Part shown: positions 12,311-24,419 of the stretch, in pieces
How positions within the stretch are numbered: position 1 is the first letter of the stretch
Layout of the letters: the number at the start of each line of letters is the position of its first letter
Assembly: GCA_020746105.1 (NCBI GenBank)
Contig: CM036617.1
Coordinates: 138,907,845 to 138,971,844, forward strand
Length of the DNA stretch: 64,000 bases
DNA from: Trogon surrucura
Lineage: Eukaryota > Chordata > Aves > Trogoniformes > Trogonidae
Direction of reading: 5' to 3'
Made by a program: the position numbers and the translations under genes
Notes under the pieces: generated by a model
Told to the model about the DNA's origin: nothing
Seen by the model: only the letters and a program-made list of their open reading frames with translations
Database searches by the model: none

Positions 12311-15300
12311 AAGGCTGTCACCCTGGCACGTTTCATCACCGCTAAACCAGCATTTAGGAAACCTAACGCACTCAAATCACGTGCTGCTTCTGTAGCTCAA
12401 GTGTAGGGGTAGGTTTCCCGGCAGGACTTCTGGGTCACCCTGTTCGTCACCCTGTTTGTCGTGAAGGACTCTGGGAGGTTTGTGAGGGTGGTAAACGCCT
12501 TAAATGGCACCACTGGTTATGGGAGAGTAAGTCAGATATCCTCGAGGAGTCTGTTCATTTTTTAACGCCGTTGTTTAGTTCTCATTGACACAAATTGCAG
12601 GTACATGTAGTGTTTGCTTTGGGAAAAGAGCTTATAAGTGCGTATTTCACTTCAATACATTGCAGTTTTATTTGTTTATTTTTTAAAGGCAGTGGGAAAT
12701 GTTTCTATGACAAATCATATTCATTTAGAAAGCCCAAGGATTCCATCAGTAGAAACATGCGTGGTCCACCTTAAGATCTGCAAGTACAAATTTGATTATG
12801 TCGATGACATTTGATTATGTTGCCTTCACTCTGAAGTCCTCATTTGTCAAGTGAGTCCAAACCAGTCTTCTGAGCGGAGACTCAATGGTTTTGGTTTGCC
12901 AGGACTTGAATTCAGTTTCAGAAAATGAAGAGGAGGAAGAAGAGAGTGTATCCCTTTGGAAAAGCTTTCATCTGCAAAGTGATTTGCCTGGCTCATCCTT
13001 TCCCACAGAATAAAGCCTTTTTAGTAGTATTTTTGTATTCATTTCCTGATGGCAGAATTGAAGATAGCAGACTAATTCCATTGATTGGCTTCTATTTGAA
13101 TTATCTGAAATGGGTATTGTAGAGAGCAAAAAACCTTAAGCATTTTGAGCCTATTTCTCATACTAAGTGATTGCTTTACTGGTTCCGGTACATTCGCTGG
13201 TCAGTCTATAACAAGCTTTTTTTGAGGGAGTTAAAACAAAAATAGTAAGTTGTGATAATGAATCCAATCACTAGTGGTTATAGGAATATGACTATGACAA
13301 TTGGGACCATTACTGCAGAATACTCTGTAGTGCTGTTTCTTTGTTTAAAGGGTCTACTTCCCCATGCGAAAGATGACCTGACAGTTTATGAAGAGCACTG
13401 TAGTGCAGTATAGGGGAAGAGTCGAACCCTTGATGAAGCTCTTGGAAGGGTTTCTGGTTAACAGTATCCAGCATTTGCAGGAGAAGCAAGTGTATCACTA
13501 TGTGCTCTATCACAAACCCTCATGTGTTTCTTTAAGGTATTTTACTGCTATTGTCTTACTAGCTTTTGCTGAAAAATATGGCTTTGATGTTTTATAGCTG
13601 CCTGTGGTTTTGGGTTTTTTTTTGATACTACATTTTGTTTTTTCATTGCCTCCCCAAATCCCAGCTTGTCAGACTCTCTGAACAAAATGAACGTATTTTC
13701 TGTAGCTACCTCTTTGCCACTGATGTTGGTACTGCTGATTTCCAACATCCCCTTCTTTCTTGATGTTATCTCACTGTTACTAGTGCAAAATCTGGCAGCT
13801 GCCCCTCTTCAGCTCTTGCAGGGGTGCTATATCCAGGTTGTGCTTCTTGACCACCAGATTTTTTTTGTAACATAGCAGAGTTCACTGCTCAATAGATAAC
13901 TCGTTTGTAGTTTTCTCTCTTAATTTATAAGCTTTTTAGTTATCATCATCATCAGTATTTTATCTTAGTTTCTAATTATTATTTCAGTGACATCTGCTTG
14001 AGCCGTGTTATTTTCAAGTCTAGATTCATATTGTGTGTTGTTTGAAAAATTTTCAAGACGTCTCAGTGTTGTTTTTAGGCTTGAGATAAAGGATAGATGA
14101 TGGAGGGAACAGTGGGGAAGATGGAGTGAGATATGGCAAGAGACAGTGGACATGAGAGCAAACTGAAGGATGAACACAGAGTAAAGCAGAAAGTGAAGAA
14201 GTGAGATTAAAATAAACTGTTGGCTTGAAATGGAAAAGAAGAGAAATGGGAATGCATAAAAAGGCTGGAAAATATATGTAAAAGAGGGAAATAATTATGC
14301 CAGCTATACAAGAAGATGAAAATACCGGAAACTTCAGGCTGAAAAAGTAAAAAAAAATCTTAATACAAAGAATTATTTGAGGACCTCATCAAAGCATTTA
14401 AAAACATACGTCTTCATACCTGCGTAGCTCAGGAGAGCCGTTGCAGGCCGCATCGTTTATGACCTGAATCAAAGCCTTTTGAAGACGGTGGAGCAGTGTC
14501 CATTGCACACCGTGGGCTTTGGGTCGCAGCTCTGTGAACGTTTGAACACATGCTGAAGAAAGCAGAAAAATAATGTGTGGAGAACGTTCCTGCTGTCAGT
14601 AAGAAGATGGCTTAGCCGGTTTAATAGCTTTTTCTCAGTCTGTGATTCTAACAGCCAGGTTTGTGATATTTATTTTAGTATTCATGTTCTTGCAGTCCTT
14701 TTTACATTTCTCTATTTTTCCCTGGCAGACATCCCGCAGCTCCATAAGTCTGGGGGAAGAGGATGGTTAGCATGTTGTTGCTGTGGGGATTTGAGTCTTA
14801 ATGCTCTGTGTTGGTAATGCCGGCCATATAATTTTAAAACTTGCATGCTATAGAAGCAGATAATTATTTCCCTGCTGCATTTTATACTCTGGTTTGGGAA
14901 AGGAAGAAATTTCAGAATATTAAAAGAAAGAAAAAGTTACGATTTGGGGGACTATTGGAAACAGAAAGAGGGGAGTAATGGGTGTCAGTCTGGTTATCAG
15001 TCAAGCTGGAAAGAGACAGCTTGTTCTGTCGAACACCAAGAATGTTAGTAGTCAGCCAACCACTTATGCAGGAAGAAAACCCTAGACTGAAAGGTAAGGT
15101 TCAAAGACATCTGTGTATGTTTCTGAAATGAGCTTGGATTAAGCTTGCTATTGAATTATGCTCACTGATTATATGTGTTACATATCTGATTTTTGTTTAG
15201 CACACACTATTCATATGATTGCTTGTTATTTTATTTTTATTGCAGGGTCTGTCTCTTCCTTTTCCCATCTTGGATGCTTTTGATATGTCCAGGATTGATG

Positions 15301-15744
15301 CTGGGTGACTGTCATTTGGCAGAAGGCTTAGCAGTGCTGTGGCACATCTTTTTTTTAATTATTTTTTTTTTTGTCTTAAGTGCTCTTTTCCACTTACCCA
15401 GAGAGATGAAGCAGAGCTTAAGAGTGAATATTTGGGTACCTGCGTACGTCTGCTGTTTCTGCAGCAGATTTGATGTATGACTTGAGAGAAGTCATAAAAG
15501 ACAGGACCCAAAGAGAAGGCTGACAGCAGCCGTTTTCTCAGTTGCTCTGAACTCCTGAGAACTTAACTAAGGCCGAAGGGAGATCCTAGGTCCCTAAGGC
15601 GGTGCCTTAACTCCTTTGTAACTGCAGTTCAGTTGTGTGTCAAGTGGTCATAATCCCTGAATTATAAAACAAAGGCTGTGTTTTTCAGGTAGTTTGAAAT
15701 CCTGATGTGGAGCTGTGGAATCATAAATTATTAATTTTACTGGA

Positions 15745-15960
15745 GAATATTTCTAGAGGTCACCAGTTCTAATAGTTTCTTTCAAACAGAAGTAGGTTTA
15801 CTTAGAACGGTTTGCCCCCTGTAAAATCTCTGACCTTGCCTATTCAAACTTCTTTACAAATGCATCATTTAATACAGGAAGCTCCTCAGGGAGGGTTCTT
15901 CACATCTGCCGTCATAATTTCTTATTTCCTAAATGCAGCAATTTGTACTTGATTATTCTT
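15745..15960 (-). repeat. Degraded CR1 LINE 3' fragment (weak)
   Basis: The stretch beginning GAGGTCACCAGTTCTAATAG, then TTTCAAACAGAAGTAGGTTT and GAACGGTTTGCC, follows the order of the antisense bird CR1 3' region ('aggtca..agtccaa', 'aaagcagg', 'aggttgccc'). The copy at 33784 shows the same order more clearly. Divergence is high and the boundaries are approximate. Confidence 0.4.
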
Positions 15961-17607
15961 ACAAGGATCGTGCCTCCCTTCCCTCCCCCTGCTCTGGCAC
16001 ATTCCTTTGTGCTGCTGCTTGTTCTGTTGCTTGAACGCTGCATCTGAGAGCATTTAAAATCCTAAATTTTCTTTGTTGTTATTCTGCCGTTTCCTTACCA
16101 CTGAATTCTAGGGGAGGGCATGGAGGAATTCGCTTTTTTATTCTTAGACTGTTTTCCTGCAGGTTGTTAGTGACAGCAAGTTGTCATCATTTTACAGCCA
16201 TTCAGCAAGTAACAAAACTGAGCTGAATCTCTCATTTCAGTTGCCTAAGAAGATTTCCCAAAACAAAAATACACCGCTACTTCTTGGAGCACTTAACATC
16301 TGTAGTACTTAAGCAAAGGACCGAAGCATGGATTTTAAAAGATGCTTATGTGCTTGACTGCCCCTAGAACTGCATTGGACCTAAATACCTGTAAAGAGCT
16401 TTACAAAGTTGAGTGACTGAACACCTCCATCACTCGTGGCAGTGGTCCCTTCAGAACGGAAGGCACATCAGCAAGGTCACATAAAATACTTGTAATCCTG
16501 CTTTCCAGAAGCTGCCCATGTTAAGTGAATTGCTGCATTCTAGCGTGGCTTTTCATGAAATACATCTGAAGCAGATTACTTGTATTCCCTAGAAGAAAAC
16601 AGCCCTCACTTGCATGAAAGTAAATATTTAAGACAGACAACTTCTAAAAATGATGCAAAATTATACTGTAAAAATACCCACCTTTATTGCTTATAATCCA
16701 TTTTTTATTAAAACTGGGAAATAAAAGTAAAATTCACATTTAAATTACTTTCTGCTGTTTCTAGGGGATACTCTGCATTCCACTTGGTTTCGCTTTGCTG
16801 TTCCTCTACCCATTTTCAGTGCTGCTGTTCTAGACTTGCATAACCTTCGGGGAAAAATTTATTCCCCAACATAAAGCCTATATGGATTTTACTTTTTAAA
16901 TATTTAATAACATTTAACTGTGTGTTAGCCTTTGAATCACTTTATTTTCCAGTGAATCCAGAATGCTGGGCTAGTGCTGACTGAGAAGAGAATGTGTTTG
17001 AAGGGGGCAGCCCTTCATATCTCTGTCGAGTTCCTTCAGCGATGCTGTAAATCCAGGAGCAAGCGCCGAGAAGGCCGTTTGCTTTGTTCCTTAGGCTGTA
17101 AAGAGCAACCGCTTGGAATGCTTCCCCATACTAAATGGCACAGACTTTCTGAAAAATCGGTTAAACTGATTCTCGTTTAGTTAGCTCATACTTCAGTTGT
17201 GCACAGCCGTGTATTCAGTTTCGGGTTTGGGGTTTTTTTTGAAGGAGGGTGGGGAACAAGCGTTCAGCAATGCAATAAAAAAAGAAAGTAATTGATTGTG
17301 TCGAAGAGACGTTATTATTTGACGCGCCGTTCTGAATGACTGCCTCGTCTTTCAGATTTGTATTGAATATCTGAAGTATTTGAGCCCCAGTGTTTTTTAG
17401 CAAGTTTACTTCCACTCCCTGCTTCCCACCCCCAACTAAAGTCTGTTCATCAAATTGCTGAGTAGGAAAGGTTTGTGATGAGTTCTTTGAGCTGCATGTC
17501 TTCACTCACCCCTCTGTTTGCCCCCTTCACCTCCCATTAAAATAAGGCAAATTCCAAACAGGTTAGCTGTCAAACAGTTATGCTCCATCTCTCCAATCTG
17601 CTTTTAG

Positions 17608-17721
17608 GTTTTTCGAAGGAGAGTGTGCTGATTAGGTAAAGAGATGTCACGGTCCTCTTCCGTCGATGTAGGAAGATAGCAGATATGATCGCCTGAAAGA
17701 GCCGAACTTGACAGCGCAAGC
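17608..17721 (+). other. MPPED1: 5' UTR part of MPPED1 exon 2 (inferred acceptor)
   Basis: A pyrimidine tract ending CTGCTTTTAG at 17607 is the best acceptor upstream of the start codon. Between it and the ATG, the coding frame contains TAG at 17677 and TGA at 17686, so this part must be untranslated. The acceptor is a prediction; weaker AG sites nearer the ATG are possible. Confidence 0.55.
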
Positions 17722-17873
17722 ATGGCTTTCGCCCAGTCGCACATTATGGCAGCTAGAAGGCATCAGCATAGTAGACTCATAATTGAAGTGGATGAGTACA
17801 GCTCCAACCCCACACAGGCTTTCACGTTCTACAACATTAACCAGGGACGTTTTCAACCCCCACATGTGCAAAT
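17722..17873 (+). CDS. MPPED1: MPPED1 first coding exon (residues 1-50 plus 2 nt)
   Basis: It encodes the N-terminal segment starting MAFAQSHIMAARRHQHSRL and running through IIEVDEYSSNPTQAF to FQPPHVQ. This precedes the metallophosphoesterase fold and is the part that best separates MPPED1 from MPPED2. I chose the ATG at 17722 because it is the first in-frame ATG after stops at 17677 and 17686 and matches the conserved start of the shorter mammalian form. Mammalian records also carry a form with about 24 extra N-terminal residues; this exon cannot encode one upstream. A second ATG at codon 9 is possible. The exon ends CAA AT|GTAAGT, splitting codon 51 (Met) in phase 2. No signal peptide or membrane segment is visible. 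Confidence 0.93.
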
Positions 17874-20800
17874 GTAAGTATTACAGTTTTGTTATTGCTC
17901 TAGCACAGCCTTCTGAATGGTTATTGCCTTGTCGATGTGGAATTTGATGGACCAGTCAAAAAAGAATTCAGAGAACACTGTTTTGCTGCCTTTCTGATAA
18001 TAATTACTGATATGATACAAAGTCAGTCTGTTTGGAACATAGAAGTACTTTGTTAAAGGGTGGGAGAAAGATCACTCTGCTAGCTTCCTTATTAAAAAGA
18101 GGAATCAACAACAAGCAGTGGTAATAAAATAAGGGATGCTACAAGGATACTTTGTGCAATCTTAATGTTTGTTTCCATCATGCACTTGCTTATAGATGTA
18201 AATAGCTGTTGAAAATACCAAGCTTGTGTCTGTACAACACATACTCTTTGGTTAGTTATATTTCAGCTACATAGAAGGGAGAAATCACATCAATAAATAA
18301 AATAGTGTGGGCACTCATCCGACAACTTACTTTCATACCGACGTGCCGAAGATGCCAAGTGCTTAAAGAGTAATTAAAATAATGTGTTTGTTTCTGACTT
18401 CTTATATAATGACAACATCAGTAGAATTAACTGCTCTAAATGATTTACTTGTAATGTAAAGTGGAGAATTATAATTACAAAATGAAACCTGCCATAAAGT
18501 TTAAAGCCAGAAGGAAGAGGAAAAGAGTAAAGCTATTACAAATAAATTAAGTATAAAATTCTACTGTAAAATATTTTTATAGGGAATAAAAATGTCTACA
18601 CCATTTTACTGTGTTTATTAAAGAGAGAAGCATCCTTATCTTTAGATCAGAAGGCTGGTTTTCATTTTTCTAAAGAACCCCTTTTTTTCTTCTTTAGAGA
18701 GACTGGATAAATCATCACGCTCATCCGCATTTTTGGTTCTAAATATGATTTGATAATTTAAAAATGTAGGCCATGATTTCTGCAGTTAAAAAACTCAGCA
18801 GTTATGACTAGTTGAATGCTATGTGTCTATTTAATGAATACTTATGTACGTTCTGTGACATAAATCAGATACTATATTAAAAAATCTGTACACTAACATA
18901 TATACCAGGGTGGCGAGCAAACTCAGTTTTTGGGGGCAGTGTATTAGCTTATGGTCTGTCTTGGGGGTTTTTAGGTACTCCTGAAATGCAAATAGCAACA
19001 TGAGTTGAGTGTGAGCACCAGGAGACACCTTTTGTTTATAGAGCTGGCAAATGCGAGCAAAAGTACAAACAAACAAATGTATGTTCAGAAATACTTTAAT
19101 AAATGAAAATGGCAAATGCAGGTTGCGGTATTTGTCAAGGCTTAGCTATTCTTTGTGAATATTCAGACAGTTCCTGGGCACTCATGAATTTGTTCACTGG
19201 TCTTAAAAGCTGAATGTTTCTTACTGGGCTGAAAATAACTTACTTATTCGTATCCACTTGGTACTCAACAATATGCTGTTTAAACTTCTAACCAGTAACG
19301 AGTCATATTACCAGAGGGCTTAGACAATCAACTGCGTGATAGAAGTTCAGCACCTAAGCAAGTAGCAGAAAATAAGCTATCCTTAGAAAATGGTTCCTCA
19401 GAAAAGTTTAGCGATTTCTCATGAATGATTAATACTATTTGGAGAACCTTGTGTAAACAGAAAAACAGGCTAAATCAATTGAAGCGTTTACCACAATCTG
19501 ACCTACTCTTTCTCTTGGTACAGAAATTGTAAATAATGTTTCTGAATACCAGCAGGATTGCTTTTGCCTCCTACCAATGAATAGAATGGTAACAAAGAAG
19601 GGAAAAAAGTGTAACAAAAGCACCTTTTATTCACATGATTGTTGTGTGTGAAATCTTAACCCTGCTTTAGTCCATGCAAGTTTTGTTGTTAACGTCAGGG
19701 AGGTGAGGACTTTGCCATGTCATTGTGTATAGTTCAGAATACCGAGATTAGTGATGTTGCAGTCAATAATAAACAGATTTCACATAGACCTGTTAACATC
19801 TGAACTCGTGTTAAACTGCTTCAACTGTGATTTTTTTTGTGTGCTCCTTTTCTTCTGAACTCAGTCTTGCAGCTCTTCCTTGGTGCTTTGTGCAGTTTTA
19901 CATTTCTTATTTCGCTTTTTAGCACCCATTACATGCTGACAGCCTTTTCCTAGCCCCATCTCAGTCTGGCCTGTGCTTATGAGATGACTGGGTTGCCACC
20001 GACAAGAAGAGTGATAAATTCTGCCAGTGTTTTCAAGTCCATCCGTAATTTCTGGAAAGTTCCTGTCTTGCTTCTTTGTGAAACCACTTGAAATCTGGTG
20101 TGTAAACCAGCCGCTGGCAGTGTTTTTGCTCTGGGATTTTTTAGCTTTGTTTTTCAATTTCTTTGCAAGTTTTCATACTGGTTTAAAAAAAACCAAAAGC
20201 ATTTGTATAAAAAAAAAATCACATCTTTATTCGTCTGCTTGTGCTGCAAGCAGTGCATTGGGTGTTGGTGTGACAGCTGCTGTGGGAATGTGTTACACAA
20301 GGATATGGGGATTGAACCTTCAGAAATTATTTCCAGTAATGCAACTTAGATGCATTTGTGAAACTTGACATATGTTTTTACCTATATATGGCCTCAGTGT
20401 GTGCATATCACTTCAATGTGAAAAATCTGCATCTCGTTTATTTGGGGTGTTTTTTTTTATATCAATGCTTTTTTCCCATGAAAATTCTCTGTCTCACTGC
20501 ACAAGATTTAAAAATTATACACAGCTCAGCAGCCAGAAAAATGCTGTCCACGTCTTGCCCATCCCTATTCAAACTATAAGGAAAAGCATGTGTACTATGT
20601 GCTGTATGGATTGCCATGGTAAGTCTGTTGGTTTTTGCATTCAGCTTTAGAGAAGCAACTCCCAACACCCAACTTACTGCTGTGCTGAGCTTTAAAAGAC
20701 TTCTGAAGGAGAAGAAGCACCTGGTTCAAAGAAGTCAAAAAGTGGTATTTTAGGCCAGTCTATATGCTTATGTTCTGGCACGATAATATGCATAGTTTAA

Positions 20801-23193
20801 AGCTGGCTTACTAATATGACCTGTAACGCACTTTGGGAAGTGCTGGGCAGAGAGCGCAATAACCAGAAACTTGTTTACTGAACTGGTGTTTAGTCTTTCT
20901 AGCTTGAACCGCTGCAACAATAGCAGGATCAGCTCCTTGTCATTTTTATCCAGCCATCCCAGAATCACCTAGATTGGAAAAGACCTTTAAGATCGTGGAT
21001 ACAACCATTAACCCAACACTGACAAACACCCGACTAAACCATATCCCTAAGCACTATATCTACATGCCTCTTAAATACCTCCAGGGATGGGGACTCCACC
21101 ACTGCCCTGGGCAACCGGTTCCAATGCCTGGTAACCCTTTCAGTAAAGAAATCCTTCCCAATATCCATCTAAACTTCTGTTGGTGCAACTTGAGGCCAAT
21201 TCATTGATCCCTGTTCATTTTGTGCAGGAACTCCATGAACTGAATGCATGACCCTTCACAAAAGCTTGTGCCTTATGACAGACAAGCCTCACTCACGAGT
21301 CTCAAGCCCACCACCCACCATCCGTGTTTTTGTGCACCCCTGCTACCTCCACTCAGCACCCGTGGCTCTATGGCAGCTCTCTTCCCTCCTACAGAGGCAT
21401 TTTTACCATGCGATGGCAGTCGTGCAGCTGAACTGTTTGTGCTCTTGACCTCCCGTGCTTAACGTCCCCTGCATCTCACTCCCTTTTTCACATCTGCCCT
21501 TGTGCACGCAGCAGCGGTCCTCTCCCGACAGGCACGCTCCCTCAGCCCCACGTGCAGGGTTCTCTCTCTGGGTCCAAACATTCCACCCTGTCTCAGCCAA
21601 GTTTTACAATTCCCAGCCCGTGCTTGCTTGCGTATCCCACTAACATGTACATACTGCTGGGTGTCGGGTAGGTATGGTTGGATCACAGCTGGCTTTACTC
21701 CTTACCTCATGTTTTGTTTCTTTCTGCTCAAAAGCGGGAACTTCAGAAAGGTGACTACGAGATATTTGTACCAAAAAAAGGCTGTTTCTCCAGTACTGCT
21801 GTAAAAAACCGCAATGTTTCTTTTTCCCAAAAAGGTGTAGGAAGGACAGGTAGAAAGTAATCTGTTCATGCTCTGGTTTCGTAGTTACATTGTTGAAAAT
21901 GCTAAGTACTTCTTCTATATTTAACAAAGATTTAAGTATTTTAGAATTATTCCTCACTCTCTCACTAATCTTGTGAAGTTGTCAAAAACACCTCAGTTTA
22001 CCTGCCCGTAAATTTCATAGAATTCTTTCACTTAGAGATAAAATTGGACGATCAAATATTAAAATGCCTTTTAAAAATTTAGCTGATAAACAGGGGTAGT
22101 AGTATTAATAGCAAAGATCAACTTTTTTCTGAGTTAGTTTATATAAAAGCGAAGCACAACAAGCAAGGGATAGGAATATGTATCACATACTACATCAGGG
22201 AACAAAAGTAATTTTATTTGTCCTTTCAAAGTAGATGTTCTAAAATAATTCATAACAATTCTGTATATCTTTCTGCTTTCTAGTGGCGTAAATATAGCTC
22301 TTGCATTTCTGAGTTTTTGATTTTATTCCACCAGAAGTCCCTAACTAGAATAGCAGATAAGTGTAGCTGCACATAGATACATTTGGTTTTATATATTCTA
22401 ACAAAATATGGATTGAGGGTAAAAAGATTGAGTTGAAAATAAGTGTTCCTCACATAGCAGAGAAATGTTCACTGCTTTTCTCTTCTAAATCATAAGTAAG
22501 TCTCATCAAACTGGGTCAGATCTTTTCCTTTCCACAGTTTTGAATATTGGGCTCTGAACAATGCAGCCTCACCCCTCACAGCATCTGATTTCATTTAGTA
22601 TAATTAAGCCCAGAAAGTTGCCACATTTGTCCTGACAATAGTTAGGCTTGAATGTGCATTTACAGCTGTTGTCAGGAGAGTTCTTATCTTGCTTTGCATT
22701 AACACACTGAAACATATCTCCAAAATGTGTTAATTAAATTTGCTGGAATTATATAACTTGCAGGAAAAAAAGTTATAATTAGAAAAAATGCATTTAAATG
22801 TATTTATGTATCTAAAAAAAAATCTTTTCCCTGTGTACCGTGTAATCATATTTAAGCAATGAAAAAAGAATAGTACTATTCCTTTGAAACTGGCAATGTC
22901 TTTGATTTATTTGTATTTGTTTCAGAGTTACTGCCATAGTTCAATCTCTTGTCCTTAATCTCTTCACGTTAATCCATCTACCCAACAAATACTGAAAACG
23001 TTGTGATGTGAGCATCAAGAATTTTTACACCTCCCATTAGTGTTAGGTTTGTTTTAATAAATTCCTTCCATCAGACAGATCTAGAAGTCTGTGTAACCTT
23101 TTGTGAAGGTAAAAAAAAAAGTATTAGAAATGCAAAGCAGACACTAAGAAGTACATAAGTATTTCTAACCTTGTTATGATGCGTTTCCTACAG
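17874..23193 (+). other. MPPED1 intron 2
   Basis: A 5.3 kb intron with GTAAGT donor and CCTACAG acceptor. It contains one CR1 fragment (20960-21205) and a less AT-rich stretch at 21200-21680. Around 22560-22800 there is an AT-rich, repeat-free region with several TAATTA-type cores. No other gene is seen. Confidence 0.85.
20960..21205 (-). repeat. CR1 LINE 3' fragment
   Basis: In antisense orientation it shows the standard CR1 order: AGAATCACCTAGATTGG, AGACCTTTAAGATCGTGGAT, CTCCAGGGATGGGGACTCCA, CTGGGCAACCGGTTCCAATG, then GGTGCAACTTGAGGCC. It is 5'-truncated and diverged, with no intact open frame. Confidence 0.9.
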
Positions 23194-23375
23194 GGTTGAT
23201 CCGGTGCCTCATGATGCTCCCAAACCTCCAGGATACACACGATTTGTCTGTATTTCTGATACTCACTCAAGAACTGATCCCATCCAAATGCCATATGGAG
23301 ATGTGTTAATACATGCTGGTGATTTTACTGAGCTGGGACTTCCTAGTGAAGTAAAAAAATTCAACGAGTGGCTAG
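23194..23375 (+). CDS. MPPED1: MPPED1 coding exon (residues 51-112)
   Basis: It encodes the start of the metallophosphoesterase domain. Motif I is SDTHS with Asp73 and His75; motif II is HAGDF with Asp94. In this superfamily these side chains bind the two catalytic metal ions, and Asp94 usually bridges them. The peptide VDPVPHDAPKPPGYTRFVC precedes the fold. The acceptor is TTTCCTACAG|G, where the G completes Met51. The donor is CTAG|GTAGGT, splitting Gly112 in phase 1. Translation without splicing meets a stop a few codons into the intron, which supports the boundary. Confidence 0.96.
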
Positions 23376-24390
23376 GTAGGTATTGAATTCTGTGTGGATT
23401 TGAAAGTAAGTTTGTTTACTGATTGTATGCCCTTCTGCCTCCCAGTAAAAACCGCCATGCACTCAGAAATGATGAATATTAATTTGACTTTTAAATTTGA
23501 ATGGCAATGAGCAGGAATCAGATTTTTTTTTCCTTTTTAACAACTACTTTTGCATTTTACCAACTGAGAAAATAAGATTTGTGAGACTATTCATCTGTTC
23601 TGCCTTCACACTCTCAAGTGTACATTAAGCAACTTCTTGGTGTTAGCAACAATTTAAGTCAGTAGACCTTTAATGATTTACATAAAACCTCTTACATACA
23701 TTGTTATGGCTTTGCTTCCTCGCAAAAAAAAAAAATGTTGTTGTGACTGAAAACATTTATCTGTTTAACCCCGGAGGCTCATAGGGGTTTTTTGGGTTTT
23801 TTTTTGGTTTTTTTTTGTTAAGCTGTGGCTCAGCTGCACCACAGCGACGAATTCCAAACAAAGCAAAACGTGTGCCTGTGGTTGCTGTCTTGGATGTAGC
23901 AGACCAGATGTAGATGCCTTCTGTAGGCAACTGTTGGCATTGGTAACTGAAATTCTGTTCCACTGGGCAAGAGGGTGGTGATTTACATGTGCTTCTGCAG
24001 TGTTTTTTATATGCTAAAAAAATGACAGTGAAAATTGGAAAGCATGAACTGTATCCAGACAAAACCCCTGATCGGTATTGTTCCTGCAGCGGCACGGACA
24101 CCTTAATTTAGAATAAAAATGGATTCTGATACTTCATTATCAAAAAAAGGGTGAGAGGAAATGAAGGAGTTGGAGAGAGAAAGGACGCAGTTTAAGGGTA
24201 ATGGATTTCAGTTTTTAGGTTGATTTTCTTTCCTGGAGTTGACATTTTTGCATCTTTCCTATGTTTTTTTTTTTCCTACATATTGCAGCATTCCACTCTG
24301 GGAAGGCAGAAATCAGACAGATGCATGTAGGCTGAAATGGAGTGTAAAAAAAGTCAGGACTTCACAATTTTAAACAAATATTTACTAGCA

Positions 24391-24419
24391 AATAATTATC
24401 AGCAAGGCTGATAAATATT
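24391..24419. repeat. Short hairpin-forming inverted repeat
   Basis: The arms AATAATTATCAGC and GCTGATAAATATT are separated by AAG and pair at 12 of 13 positions. It is too short to be a recognisable pre-miRNA and has no known repeat around it. Confidence 0.6.

Larger units (their letters stand above)
3810..17607 (+). other. MPPED1 intron 1 (inferred)
   Basis: About 13.8 kb without a coding exon I can recognise. The first 400 bases belong to the CpG island. Beyond that it is AT-rich with scattered poly-T runs. It holds an old amniote repeat tail (7676-7805), a 24-base perfect palindrome (9426-9449), a small CpG-rich patch (12170-12310) and a weak CR1 remnant (15745-15960). Near 8370-8480 there is a second, weaker GC-rich patch. 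Otherwise I see nothing identifiable. Confidence 0.6.
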
